Below, in pieces: positions 57,101-64,000 of a stretch of DNA of 64,000 bases (within the stretch, counting starts at the first letter, position 1; the number at the start of each line of letters is the position of its first letter). A model generated the notes under the pieces. It saw nothing but the letters and a program-made list of their open reading frames with translations. It ran no database searches and was not told the origin of the DNA. Both the position numbers and the translations under genes were made by a program. Origin of the DNA: Ashinkailepas kermadecensis (taxonomy: Eukaryota > Arthropoda > Thecostraca > Neolepadidae); NCBI GenBank assembly GCA_034440615.1, contig JAOTOM010004297.1, positions 62,001 to 126,000 on the forward strand. The letters are read 5' to 3'.

Positions 57101-58519
57101 CTGAAGTGCACCAGACCAATGTCGGGGACGTAACACTAGCTCGTGCTGAAGTGCACCAGACCAATGTCGGGGACGTAACACTAGCTCGTGCTGAAGTGCA
57201 CCAGACCAATGTCGGGGACGTAACACTAGCTCGTGCTGAAGTGCACCAGACCAATGTCGGGGACGTAACACCAGCTCGTGCTGAAGTGCACCAGACCAAT
57301 GTCGGGGACGTAACACCAGCTCGTGCTGAAGTGCACCAGACCAATGTCGGGGACGTAACACCAGCTCGTGCTGAAGTGCACCAGACCAATGTCGGGGACG
57401 TAACATCAGCGCGTGCTGAAGTGCACCAGACCAATGTCGTCGGGGACATGACACCAGCTCAGCGAGGAGGACATTAGGACATTGTGCATACCCGGTGGCG
57501 AATAGCCCGAGTGCCTCTTTCCAGCTTCGGTCCGCGCTACCGACAGCACTCGCACACATTCCACATTTTCACAAGTTGGCACGTGCTCCGGCATGCTTTG
57601 TTAGAGCCGGTGAACACACAGCTACGGCCGGCGTCTGACGATATCGAGAGGGAAACGACCAGTGCATGTAGGTACTAGTTCTACGAGCTGCCATGCGTTT
57701 TTTTTTGGGGGGGAGGGGGAGAGGTGCATTTAATTTCCACCTTAAATCTAGGAACTATTGGAGGACCAGCTATCATGGGGAATAGCATTCACCCCATCAA
57801 TGGCGCTCTCATGCGTTTTATTTTTGTGGGGAGGTCCATTATATTTCCACCTTACAGCTAGGAACCACTGCAGCGCCAGTTATCATGGGGAATAGCATTC
57901 ACCCAGTAGCATTCATCAGGATGTGATACTGATGAGATTGGCTATGGTAACACAATGGGGCATGATTGGAGGACTTTGGAATTGATGAGTGTGTTGTGCA
58001 ATATCAGGTGAATGGTGCTAGATAGGCTGGGATATAGGTATCCCAGGATCTGGGTATCTCCCTTGGAACTTGAAATAATGGATTGATTGGGGTCTGAGCA
58101 TGTACTTTTCTGGTATCTTTTCTAGATAGGCTTAACCCAGATGGCCCCTGTGGCCCTTATTAAGCCTTAACACTTTATGAACTTTGTGAACCCCATCAGA
58201 TGTGTTCCGATCGCGCAGGGACGCGACCGGAACGCGGACTAGTGACGTCACCGGCCGCCGCGGTGACGTCACACTCACTGGTCGGGCCGAGCTCGTCCAG
58301 CCGGCAGACGCGGAACAGGCCGACCCGGTAGCGGATGACGTCGCCGGCGGCCAGGTGTGACGTCACGGCCGGCTCGGTGGTGGTCACCCAGCGGTCGGAG
58401 GCGACGCAGAGCGTGACGAGCGCCAGCGTGACGGCGCCGACCGACACGGACAGGCGCGACGCGTGCTCGTGGTAGCAGGCCGCCAGACAGCAGCCGCCGC
58501 CGCCGCCGCCGTCCGACAT
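44927..58519 (-). CDS. Gene 2: stargazin-like (CACNG/TARP family) four-pass membrane protein, complete in 4 exons
   Basis: Exons in transcript order are 58519-58279, 52554-52431, 49352-49228 and 45414-44927. Their phases (1, 2, 1) match at every junction, and the 978 nt encode exactly 325 residues plus stop. The protein has four hydrophobic segments (about residues 22-42, 125-145, 152-174, 198-220), the first-loop claudin signature (W44, G67-L68-F69, C72, C87) and a long basic cytoplasmic tail ending S-Q-V, a class I PDZ ligand. Known members of this family are auxiliary subunits of AMPA-type glutamate receptors and, for some, voltage-gated calcium channels, acting at the plasma membrane of neurons or muscle. 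Four coding exons is also the layout I recall for vertebrate CACNG genes. The usual GLW is GLF here. A claudin or another PMP22-superfamily member is the main alternative; the VCRLDEL start of loop 1, the tail and the PDZ ligand favour CACNG. Receptor partner is not inferable. Confidence 0.8.
45630..45925. repeat. 70-bp minisatellite
   Basis: Four copies of gacgcgcacgggagccgggg-gtgccctccaatgccgggtc-accatagacgtcgctggtgc-ggggcggcca. Two diverged units at 46389-46500 continue on the far side of the foldback element. Confidence 0.94.
45928..46388. mobile_element. Foldback/MITE-like element with TTAGG core
   Basis: The ends are inverted repeats: ggcggcg...ttcatattttcc...tttccaacgttcataatttcc at 45928-45985 pairs with 46337-46388 (ending acgccgcc). 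An inner pair is also inverted: agcccggataggaggcgtt...ttttcc at 46030 against 46285-46313. The arms together cover most of the element, leaving a centre with gttaggttaggttaggc (46161-46177) and related GGTTAG words. It is inserted in the 70-bp minisatellite of intron 3 of gene 2, whose units resume at 46389. No coding capacity; target duplication not evident. Confidence 0.65.
46161..46177 (+). repeat. Interstitial TTAGG tract
   Basis: Three perfect TTAGG units (46162-46176) within a 60-bp zone of GGTTAG/GTTAGG words. TTAGG is the ancestral arthropod telomere unit. It sits at the centre of the foldback element. Confidence 0.6.
46505..47395. other. Intron 3 of gene 2, no further feature
   Basis: AT-rich unique sequence; ctcatcgctctg repeats twice near 47017 and 47046. 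Nothing else seen. Confidence 0.4.
47400..47530. repeat. ~36-bp repeat, three to four copies
   Basis: Units of cggctatcacggccacgcgt-tattactgttgtt. Confidence 0.9.
47620..48150. repeat. 10-bp array grading into (CT)n
   Basis: About 42 units of gtctcccatc with blocks of ccgtctc, cagtctc and ttagtatc variants (47620-48043), then (CT)n to about 48143. The variants are clustered in runs, indicating stepwise block duplications. Confidence 0.93.
48880..49226 (-). repeat. 20/21-bp array of the gene 2 exon 3 donor
   Basis: On the minus strand the exon 3 end ggcag/gtacac is followed by about 15 copies of a unit gtacacacggggtactggca-g, each regenerating GGCAG/GTACAC. Most units are 21 bp, so donors recur in the same phase; the frame reads heptads GTHGVLA / GTHGVMA. 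The real donor is the first, since later ones would insert heptads into TM3. Confidence 0.9.
49228..49352 (-). CDS. Gene 2 exon 3: TM2 and start of TM3
   Basis: The acceptor catgttacag ends at 49353 and the donor ggcag/gtacac starts at 49227. It enters phase 2, leaves phase 1, and is 125 nt. It reads RVAPLLLLCQAVTVVACILA (TM2), IVGHCRKSHC (short intracellular loop) and TVVAAGLFVLAG (TM3 start). The pattern hydrophobic-IGH-basic-hydrophobic-L(A/S)G is typical of the CACNG TM2-TM3 hairpin. Both splice sites are amplified in flanking arrays: six decoy acceptors lie upstream (49430-49880) and about 15 decoy donors downstream (48880-49226). Confidence 0.82.
49353..49880 (-). repeat. 75-88-bp array of the gene 2 exon 3 acceptor
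   Basis: Upstream of the true acceptor are six further copies of (a)catgttacag/ac(g/t)gg followed by a gctgctgctgctg run and tgtcaggctgtgac, the same order as the start of exon 3. Their gtctgtaac/gtctgcaac words lie near 49440, 49521, 49601, 49675, 49753 and 49835. Several copies have tgttag where the exon has tgtcag, an in-frame stop. Confidence 0.85.
49970..51215. repeat. 30-bp minisatellite with a scrambled centre
   Basis: Clean units cggttgctccggtccaggca-cagctgtggt at 49970-50300 and 51000-51215 flank about 700 bp in which units are broken by many small deletions. Long frames on both strands are artefacts. Intron 2 of gene 2. Confidence 0.93.
51655..52040. repeat. 24-bp minisatellite
   Basis: About 16 copies of cggctactctgctagccagc-tgcc (eight codons). 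Variants with gatattc recur. Confidence 0.94.
52431..52554 (-). CDS. Gene 2 exon 2: rest of first extracellular loop
   Basis: The acceptor ctgttttcag ends at 52555 and the donor atcag/gtcagc starts at 52430. It enters phase 1, leaves phase 2, and is 124 nt. It encodes PYKTQDCSWIDYLNPSRLSG then VHLKSGHVMAVFTLGVIDRI. C87 (QDC) is the second cysteine of the claudin-type disulfide with C72 of exon 1. The segment leads into TM2. No N-glycosylation sequon is present (N-P-S is blocked by Pro). The match to other CACNG proteins is weak here, as expected for the variable loop; its membership rests on phase and position. Confidence 0.75.
52600..52950. repeat. ~61-bp repeat, six copies
   Basis: Units of acaggtgaatacatctacat-ccgccatctaccactgtaca-gcaccctgctacccacgact. 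Lies 50 bp upstream of the gene 2 exon 2 acceptor (minus strand), in intron 1. Confidence 0.92.
53364..53530. repeat. Long near-perfect hairpin (inverted repeat) in intron 1 of gene 2
   Basis: A perfect 32-bp inverted pair, 53411-53442 and 53451-53482 (ctcaaacttttcgatcttgg...), is separated by 8 nt (agatcata). Imperfect pairing continues outward for about 40 more bases (aaggaatattatgttttgca at 53368 against the complement of tgcaaaacgcagtattcctt near 53505). It would transcribe as a stem of roughly 75 pairs. It could be a foldback element or a hairpin RNA source; nothing in the sequence tells which. Confidence 0.75.
53862..54920. repeat. 62-bp minisatellite interrupted by a SINE
   Basis: About 11 copies of ctgacaactccgacagtccg-gctgtggagtgtatgagccg-ttattgagctgtcggcgagt-at from 53862 to 54580, then SINE family 2, then diverged units to 54920. 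Confidence 0.94.
54588..54752 (-). mobile_element. tRNA-derived SINE, family 2, inside the 62-bp minisatellite
   Basis: Reverse complement shows the same head (gacgagtagtccaggggtga, B box gtgggttcgagtctcgcctg), the body cgacgccacatgactcaacg and the tail taaaaccaataacc as at 44392. Its B box is closer to consensus than the other copy's. It interrupts the 62-bp array of intron 1 of gene 2; diverged array units continue to about 54920 on its far side. Confidence 0.85.
54930..56750. other. Intron 1 of gene 2, no further feature
   Basis: AT-rich unique DNA with two related stretches (tgacctcaa... and gaacaaatgtcc... near 55470-55900 and 55980-56290) suggesting an old duplication. No exon supported. 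Confidence 0.4.
56750..57450. repeat. 45-bp minisatellite
   Basis: About 15 copies of gtgcaccagaccaatgtcgg-ggacgtaacaccagctcgtg-ctgaa (15 codons, reading VHQTNVGDVTPARAE without stops on +). Two length variants (57065, 57435) break the frame. Not called as coding. Confidence 0.95.
57690..57912. repeat. Duplicated ~119-bp block
   Basis: catgcgtttttttttggggg...cagctatcatggggaatagc-attcaccc occurs at 57692 and, diverged, from 57810. It adjoins LINE copy 3 and may belong to a variant LINE 3' UTR. Confidence 0.75.
57915..58195 (+). mobile_element. LINE copy 3, 3' UTR-only fragment
   Basis: Matches the 3' UTR of copy 1 (gatgtgatactgatgaga..., tttctagataggcttaac, cttattaagccttaa) and ends in a TTTATGAACTTTGTGAA tail close to 58195. 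There is no coding part. It lies in intron 1 of gene 2, antisense to the gene, about 85 bp after the exon 1 donor. Confidence 0.75.
58243..58365. promoter_or_regulatory. Three perfect TGACGTCA sites in and next to gene 2 exon 1
   Basis: TGACGTCA at 58243-58250 and 58264-58271 (just inside intron 1) and at 58358-58365 (inside exon 1). With the upstream cluster and array this makes the first exon exceptionally dense in CREB/ATF consensus words. The exonic one is constrained by coding; function is inference. Confidence 0.35.
58279..58519 (-). CDS. Gene 2 exon 1: start codon, TM1, first part of extracellular loop
   Basis: ATG at 58519-58517 has G at -3. The 80 residues start with a Gly6 run from a GCC repeat (MSDGGGGGGCC), then TM1 (RLSVSVGAVTLALVTLCVA), SDRW (W44 of the claudin motif) and the loop RYRVGLFRVCRLDELGPT. 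The donor is a/gtgagt at 58278, leaving phase 1. The exon contains three TGACGTCA words in or just after it. A possible acceptor (ccccacag) lies about ten bases before the ATG, so an upstream non-coding exon is possible. The coding start is placed here because it is the only Met before TM1 and leaves a short cytoplasmic N-terminus as in the family. Confidence 0.8.
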
Positions 58520-58544
58520 TTCCGGCCCGCTGTGGGGAACGTCA

Positions 58545-61310
58545 CCGCCGCGTCACACACAGTCACCGCCGCGTCACACACGGTTACCGCCGCGTCACAC
58601 ACGGTTACCGCCGCGTCACACACGTCACCGCCGCGTCACACACGGTTACCGCCGCGTCACACAAGTCACCGCCGCGTCACACACGGTTACCGCCGCGTCA
58701 CACACGTCACCGCCGCGTCACACACGTCACCGCCGCGTCACACACGTCACCGCCGCGTCACACACGTCACCGCCGCGTCACACACGTCACCGCCGCGTCA
58801 CACACGGTTACCGCCGCGTCACACACGGTTACCGCCGCGTCACACACGTCACCGCCGCGTCACACACGTCACCGCCGCGTCACACACGGTTACCGCCGCA
58901 TCACACACGGTTACCGCCGCGTCACACACGGTTACCGCCGCGTCACACACGTCACCGCCGCGTCACACACGTCACCGCCGCGTCACACACGGTTACCGCC
59001 GCGTCACACACGGTTACCGCCGCATCACACACGTCACCGCCGCGTCACACAAGTCACCGCCGCGTCACACACGGTTACCGCCCCGTCACACACGGTTACC
59101 GCCGCATCACACACGGTTACCGCCGCGTCACACACGGTTACCGCCCCGTCACACACGTCACCGCCCCGTCACACACGGTTACCGCCCCGTCACACACGGT
59201 TACCGCCCCGTCACACACGGCTACCGCCGCATCACACACGGTTACCGCCCCGTCACACACGGTTACCGCCGCGTCACACACGGTTACCGCCCCGTCACAC
59301 ACGGTTACCGCCGCGTCACACACGGTTACCGCCGCGTCACACACGGTTACCGCCGCGTCACACACGGTTACCGCCGCGTCACACACGTCACCGCCGCGTC
59401 ACACACGGTTACCGCCGCATCACACACGGTTACCGCCGCGTCACACACGGTTACCGCCGCGTCACACACGGTTACCGCCGCGTCACACACGTCACCGCCG
59501 CGTCACCGCCGCGTCACACACGTTACCGCCGCGTCACACACGTCACCGCCGCGTCACACGTCACCGCCGCGTCACACACGGTCACCGCCGCGTCACACAC
59601 GTTACGCGTCACCGCCGCGTCACACACGGTTACCGCCGCGTCACACACGTCACCGCCGCGTCACACACGTCACCGCCGCGTCACACACGTCACCGCCGTC
59701 ACCGCCGTCACACGGTTACCGCCGCGTCACACACGGTCACCGCCGCGTCACACACGGTTACCGCCGCGTCACACACGGTTACCGCCGCGTCACACACGTC
59801 ACCGCCGCGTCACACACGTCACCGCCGCGTCACACACGGTTACCGCCGCATCACACACGTCACCGCCGCGTCACACACGTCACCGCCGCGTCACACACGT
59901 CACCGCCGCGTCACACACGTCACACGGTCACCGCCGTCACACACGTCACCGCCGCGTCACACACGTCACCGCCGCGTCACACACGTCACCGCCGCGTCAC
60001 ACGTTAGCCGCGTCACCGCCGCGTACACACACGTCACCGCCGCGTCACACACGGTTCACGGTCACCGCCGCGTCACACACGTCACCGCCGCGTCACACAC
60101 GGTTACCGCCGCAGTCACACACGGTTACCGCCGCGTCACACACGTCACCGCCGCGTCACACACGGTTACCGCCGCATCACACACGGTTACCGCCCCGTCA
60201 CACAAGTCACCGCCGCGTCACACACGGTTACCGCCGCGTCACACACGGTCACCGCCGCGTCACACACGGTTACCGCCCCGTCACACACGGTTACCGCCGC
60301 GTCACACACGTCACCGCCGCGTCACACACGGTTACCGCCCCGTCACACACGTCACCGCCGCGTCACACACTTACCGCCGCGTCACACACGGTTACCGCCG
60401 CGTCACACACGTCACCGCCGCGTCACACACGGTTACGCCGCGTTACCGCCGCGTCACCGCCGCGTCACACGGTTACCGCCGCGTCACACACGGTTACCGC
60501 CGCGTCACACACGTCACCGCCGCGTCACACACGGTCACCGCCGCGTCACACACGTCACCGCCGCGTCACACACGTCACCGCCGCGTCACACACGTCACCG
60601 CCGCGTCACACACGTCACCGCCGCGTCACACACGGTCACCGCCGCGTCACACACGGTTACCGCCGCATCACACACGGTTACCGCCGCGTCACAACGTCAC
60701 CGCCGCATCACACACGGTTACCGCCGCGTAACAGTCACCGCCGCGTCACACACGGTTACCGCCGCGTCACACACGGTTACCGCCGCGTCACACACGTCAC
60801 CGCCGCGTCACACACGTCACCGCCGCGTCACACACGGTTACAGCCCCGTCACACACGGTTACCGCCGCGTCACACACACGTCACCAAGTCACCGCGTCAC
60901 GTTACCGCCGCATCACACACGGTTACCGCCGCATCACACACGGTTACCGCCGCATCACACACGGTTACCGCCGCGTCACACACGGTTACCGCCGCGTCAC
61001 ACACGGTTACCACGTCATCGCACGCGTACCGCCGCGTCACACACGTCACCGCCGCGTCACAACGCCGTCACACACGGTCACCGCCGCATCACACACGGTT
61101 ACCGCCGCATCACACACGGTTACCGCCGCGTCACACACGTCACCGCCGCGTCACACACGTCACCGCCGCATCACACACGGTTACCGCCGCATCACACCGG
61201 TCACCGTCACCGCCGCGTCACACACGTCACCGCCCCGCATCCACACGGTTACCGCCGCGTCACACACGGTTACCGCCGCGTCACACAAGTCACCGACGCG
61301 TCACACACGG
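58545..61310. repeat. 2.8-kb array of 20/21-bp CGTCA-rich units upstream of gene 2
   Basis: Roughly 130 units of two types: ccgccgcgtcacacacgtca (20 bp) and ccgccgcgtcacacacggtt-a (21 bp), with rarer ccgccccgtc and ccgccgcatc variants and some truncated units. It begins about 25 bp beyond the gene 2 ATG. Most units hold one or two CGTCA words, the CREB/ATF half site. Open frames (HRRVT / CDAAVTV) are artefacts. Confidence 0.95.
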
Positions 61311-61349
61311 TCACCGACGTGCGATAGCTGTGGACAACAGTGCTGGTGC

Positions 61350-61594
61350 TGACGTCACGGACGTCACGGACGTCACACCGGTGGCGGACAGCCGCAGGTG
61401 CATGCGATGCTCACGTCACGCACGAGACAATGACGTCAACTGACGGTGGATTGATGTGACGCTGACGTCGCACACGGGGCAGTGACGCCATCGGGCTGCA
61501 GACGCATGGGACGCTGACGTCACAGATGTGACACTGACGTCAGCGGACTGCAGACGCATGGGACGCTGACGTCACAGATGTGACACTGACGTCA
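61350..61594. promoter_or_regulatory. Cluster of six perfect CRE sites (TGACGTCA) upstream of gene 2
   Basis: Perfect palindromes at 61350-61357, 61431-61438, 61515-61522, 61535-61542, 61567-61574 and 61587-61594, plus one-base variants. Two pairs lie in a tandem duplication of about 52 bp (61480-61640). The cluster is 2.8 kb upstream of the gene 2 ATG, beyond the CGTCA-rich array. TGACGTCA is the CREB/ATF consensus; regulation of gene 2 is inference from position. Confidence 0.45.
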
Positions 61595-61640
61595 GCGGAC
61601 TGCAGACGCATGTGACGCTGATGTCACAGATGTGACACTG
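61480..61640. repeat. ~52-bp repeat carrying CRE palindromes
   Basis: Three copies of gcatgggacgctgacgtcac-agatgtgacactgacgtcag-cggactgcagac; the last has atgtca changes that destroy both palindromes. Confidence 0.92.
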
Positions 61641-61989
61641 ATGTCAGCGGACTGGCGACACAGAGAACCTGCGCACCAAGAACAGTGTGGGCTGCGGCAC
61701 TAAACAAACATTAGGAATTGGGTAATGGCTGGTTTATTCACATGACGCCATATCTCACATCGAGCACAGCTGAGCTAAGTCGATGAATACAAAATTATGC
61801 AGAAACTGGCAATTTGCATTGTTTAAATGTTCTCAACTTGAGCGATTTGCAATTCAAAATCAGAACAATATTACAGGAGGGTTTCCGGGCTATTTTGGAG
61901 CCGTGGAAGTCGAAGGGTTTGACGAGTGTCTACAATTCGCGGTCCTGTATATCTTCATGCAAGCAACTGAAAACGTTCAAGCAGTTGAG

Positions 61990-62560
61990 CTGGGATTCTA
62001 GGTGTGGTGATAATAACGGACATTGGGATTCTGGGCGTGGTGATGATAACAGACACTGCAGGATTCTGGGTGTGGTGATAATAACGGACACAGAGATTCT
62101 GGGTGTGGTGATAATAACAGACACTGGGATTCTGAGTGTGGGGATAATAACGGACATTGGGATTCTGGGCGTGGTGATGATAACGGACACTGTGATTCTG
62201 GGTGTGGTGATAATAACGGACACTGATATTTTGAGTGTGGTGATAATAACGGACATTGGGATTCTGGGCTTGGTGATGATAACGGACACTATGATTCTGG
62301 GTGTGGCGATAATAACGGATACCGAGATTCCGGGTGTGGTGTTAATAACGGACACGGGGATTCTGGGTGTGGTTATAATAACGGGCACTGATAATATGAG
62401 TGTAGTGATAATAACAGAAGCTGGAATTCTGAGGTAGTGATAATAACGGACACTGGAATTCTGGTTGTGATGCAAATAACGGACACTGGAATTCTGAGTG
62501 TGGTGACAATAGCGGTCACTTGGATTCTGAGTGTGATGATAATAACGGGCAATGGAATTC
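61990..62560. repeat. 33-bp minisatellite
   Basis: About 17 copies of ggtgataataacggacactg-ggattctgggtgt (11 codons, reading ILGVVIITDTG). Diverged; indels at both ends. Confidence 0.93.
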
Positions 62561-64000
62561 CAAGACGACCAGTTGTAGCACCTGGTCATCAATTAAAACC
62601 CGCCAGTGATGTGCTTGTACTCCAACTCAGCCAGAATGAGTCAGCTGATAATGATCAGACGATGCGGCCATCAGGCACAACTAGAGCTTGGCAGCGAGGT
62701 TGGCAATGATCTGGACCAGTAAATCGATCAACTGATGTCTGTTCTGAGCTAACTGTCGTTTCCTTTTGTGACTTCGGACGAACCGGATCAGAAGGTGCCG
62801 ACGCCAAGCTACATCAAAGCGAAACTTAAGCTCATTCGCTACCGTTAGCTTCTTCTCGCCGGTTCGCCCCTTCGCAACTTACAGCCTCCTCACGACCTTA
62901 AGCGCCTTTTTACCCCACAATTAGCTGTCTCGCTACCTGCAGCACCTTCACCGCCCCTAGCCTCTTCACTACCGTCAGCCTTCTCTCATCACCCTCCGCC
63001 CCTTCCACTAACCTTGAAGTCATTGCACACGCTCAGCCCTCTCGCCACCGCCCTTTCACCCGTTTAAGCTCTTCAGCTCTGTCTAATACAACATAGCTAT
63101 ATCTCCGCTTACGGCACTCTATGTCGTGCGAACATTAACATTGCTTGTGACTGGTGACGAACGTTTATTGAAGCCCATGGAGTGATAACTCAGCCCTTCA
63201 CAAATCCACACAGATATTAGCTGCCCGTCAACTGAACGCACGTGACGACAAGGGAATTGTCTGATGATATTGATAAACCATAACAGAATTTCCATGAAAG
63301 TATATCAATTGACAGCCTAAGCTGGAGTCATTCCTTCGGTACGCTTAGTTCAGGCAACATGGCTACATAACTGTGTAGTCGCGACATATGCATTGAGAGC
63401 TTAGGAATGCCACCGTTTGCCAGACTAACTTGCGAGGACCAGCGATATCATTGTCATTGAACGGACGGTGGGGAGAGGTGATAGCGAGAAGAGGCGGATG
63501 ATGGATATCCTAAACTAGTTGAGAGCTTTTACTTCCGGGTGCGCTTGACAATGCTGTGTACTGGGGCGGGTCATTATCAGCCATAAAATGGCAACTTTTA
63601 AACGCGGCTTTTTGTACGGATTCTTGCTGATGAGGGTCTTCTGCTTTCAATGGTTCTCTAAAATGAAATCTTTTGTTCAATGTTGCCGTTTTTGTTTCCT
63701 ATATTTCCCCGGATCTTCACTGAACAGCCATAGCAACGATGTCACAGTGTATTATATGATGTCCATGCAATAGTGTATTTCGAGAAGATAAGCAGCTCTA
63801 GACGCTCAAACACACGGATTGCGCCCTTCTTCGAGCGGTTTCGTCAACAAAGCCGTTCCTCTTCTCCCGGCCGCACACTGACTGACCGCACGGACTCTGT
63901 GGCCTCAACACTTTCCTCGCAGCCCTTTCAACTGACTGGGAGTGCAGTGAATAGTTTGGTTCCTCCATGGAAGTAACTTAAAAGTTCTCCACATTATCCA
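62560..64000. other. Unique DNA at the right edge, no gene recognised
   Basis: A CT-rich stretch with irregular cttcaccgcccc / ctcttcactacc words (62850-63070). No exon with supported splice sites. Confidence 0.4.

Noticed and set aside
56669..57559. Repeat protein frames of 139-247 codons
   Set aside because: The 45-bp unit is 15 codons without a stop in several registers; no start, splice or signal context.
58463..60007. 514-codon + frame (His/Arg/Thr/Pro-rich) through the upstream array
   Set aside because: It is read from 20/21-bp repeats with no stop word; the frame drifts between registers at each unit, and exon 1 of gene 2 lies antisense in its first part.

Overview
This is a eukaryotic, almost certainly metazoan, nuclear window. 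It has spliced exons separated by kilobases of intron, a CR1-like non-LTR retrotransposon, two tRNA-derived SINE families and very many minisatellites. There are no operons, ribosome binding sites or prokaryotic features. Coding exons are GC-rich with G/C at third positions, inside more AT-rich intergenic DNA. A short interstitial TTAGG tract (46162-46176) is the arthropod-type telomere motif, so a marine arthropod is a reasonable but weakly supported guess.

Two convergent genes were assembled by matching splice-site phases. Gene 1 (+ strand, start beyond the left edge, stop at 21802) has five exons: 718-833, 7131-7253 (or 7131-7190), 7566-7746, 18702-18892 and 21612-21802. All junctions are phase-compatible and codon use is coding-like, but I do not recognise the family. 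Gene 2 (- strand, 58519 to 44927) is complete in four exons (241, 124, 125 and 488 nt; 978 nt, 325 residues plus stop). It is a four-pass claudin-fold protein of the CACNG/TARP (stargazin) family with a C-terminal class I PDZ ligand.

Layout: 1-21.8 kb holds gene 1, with repeat arrays in its introns and a LINE (12184-15568) inserted in a minisatellite. 21.8-44.9 kb is intergenic, with arrays, a second LINE fragment (28226-29587), a tRNA-SINE and a large compound microsatellite. 44.9-58.5 kb is gene 2, whose introns carry arrays, a foldback element with a TTAGG core, a long hairpin and a SINE. 58.5-61.3 kb is a 2.8-kb CGTCA-rich array upstream of the gene 2 ATG, followed by a cluster of perfect TGACGTCA (CRE) sites. 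61.6-64 kb has a 33-bp array and otherwise featureless DNA.

The most unusual observation is that several minisatellites begin exactly at exon/intron junctions and repeat the junction itself: the donor of gene 1 exons 1 and 4, the acceptors of gene 1 exons 1 and 3, and both the acceptor and the donor of gene 2 exon 3. Some arrays therefore carry chains of frame-compatible decoy splice sites. Most long open frames elsewhere are by-products of tandem repeats and were not called as genes.
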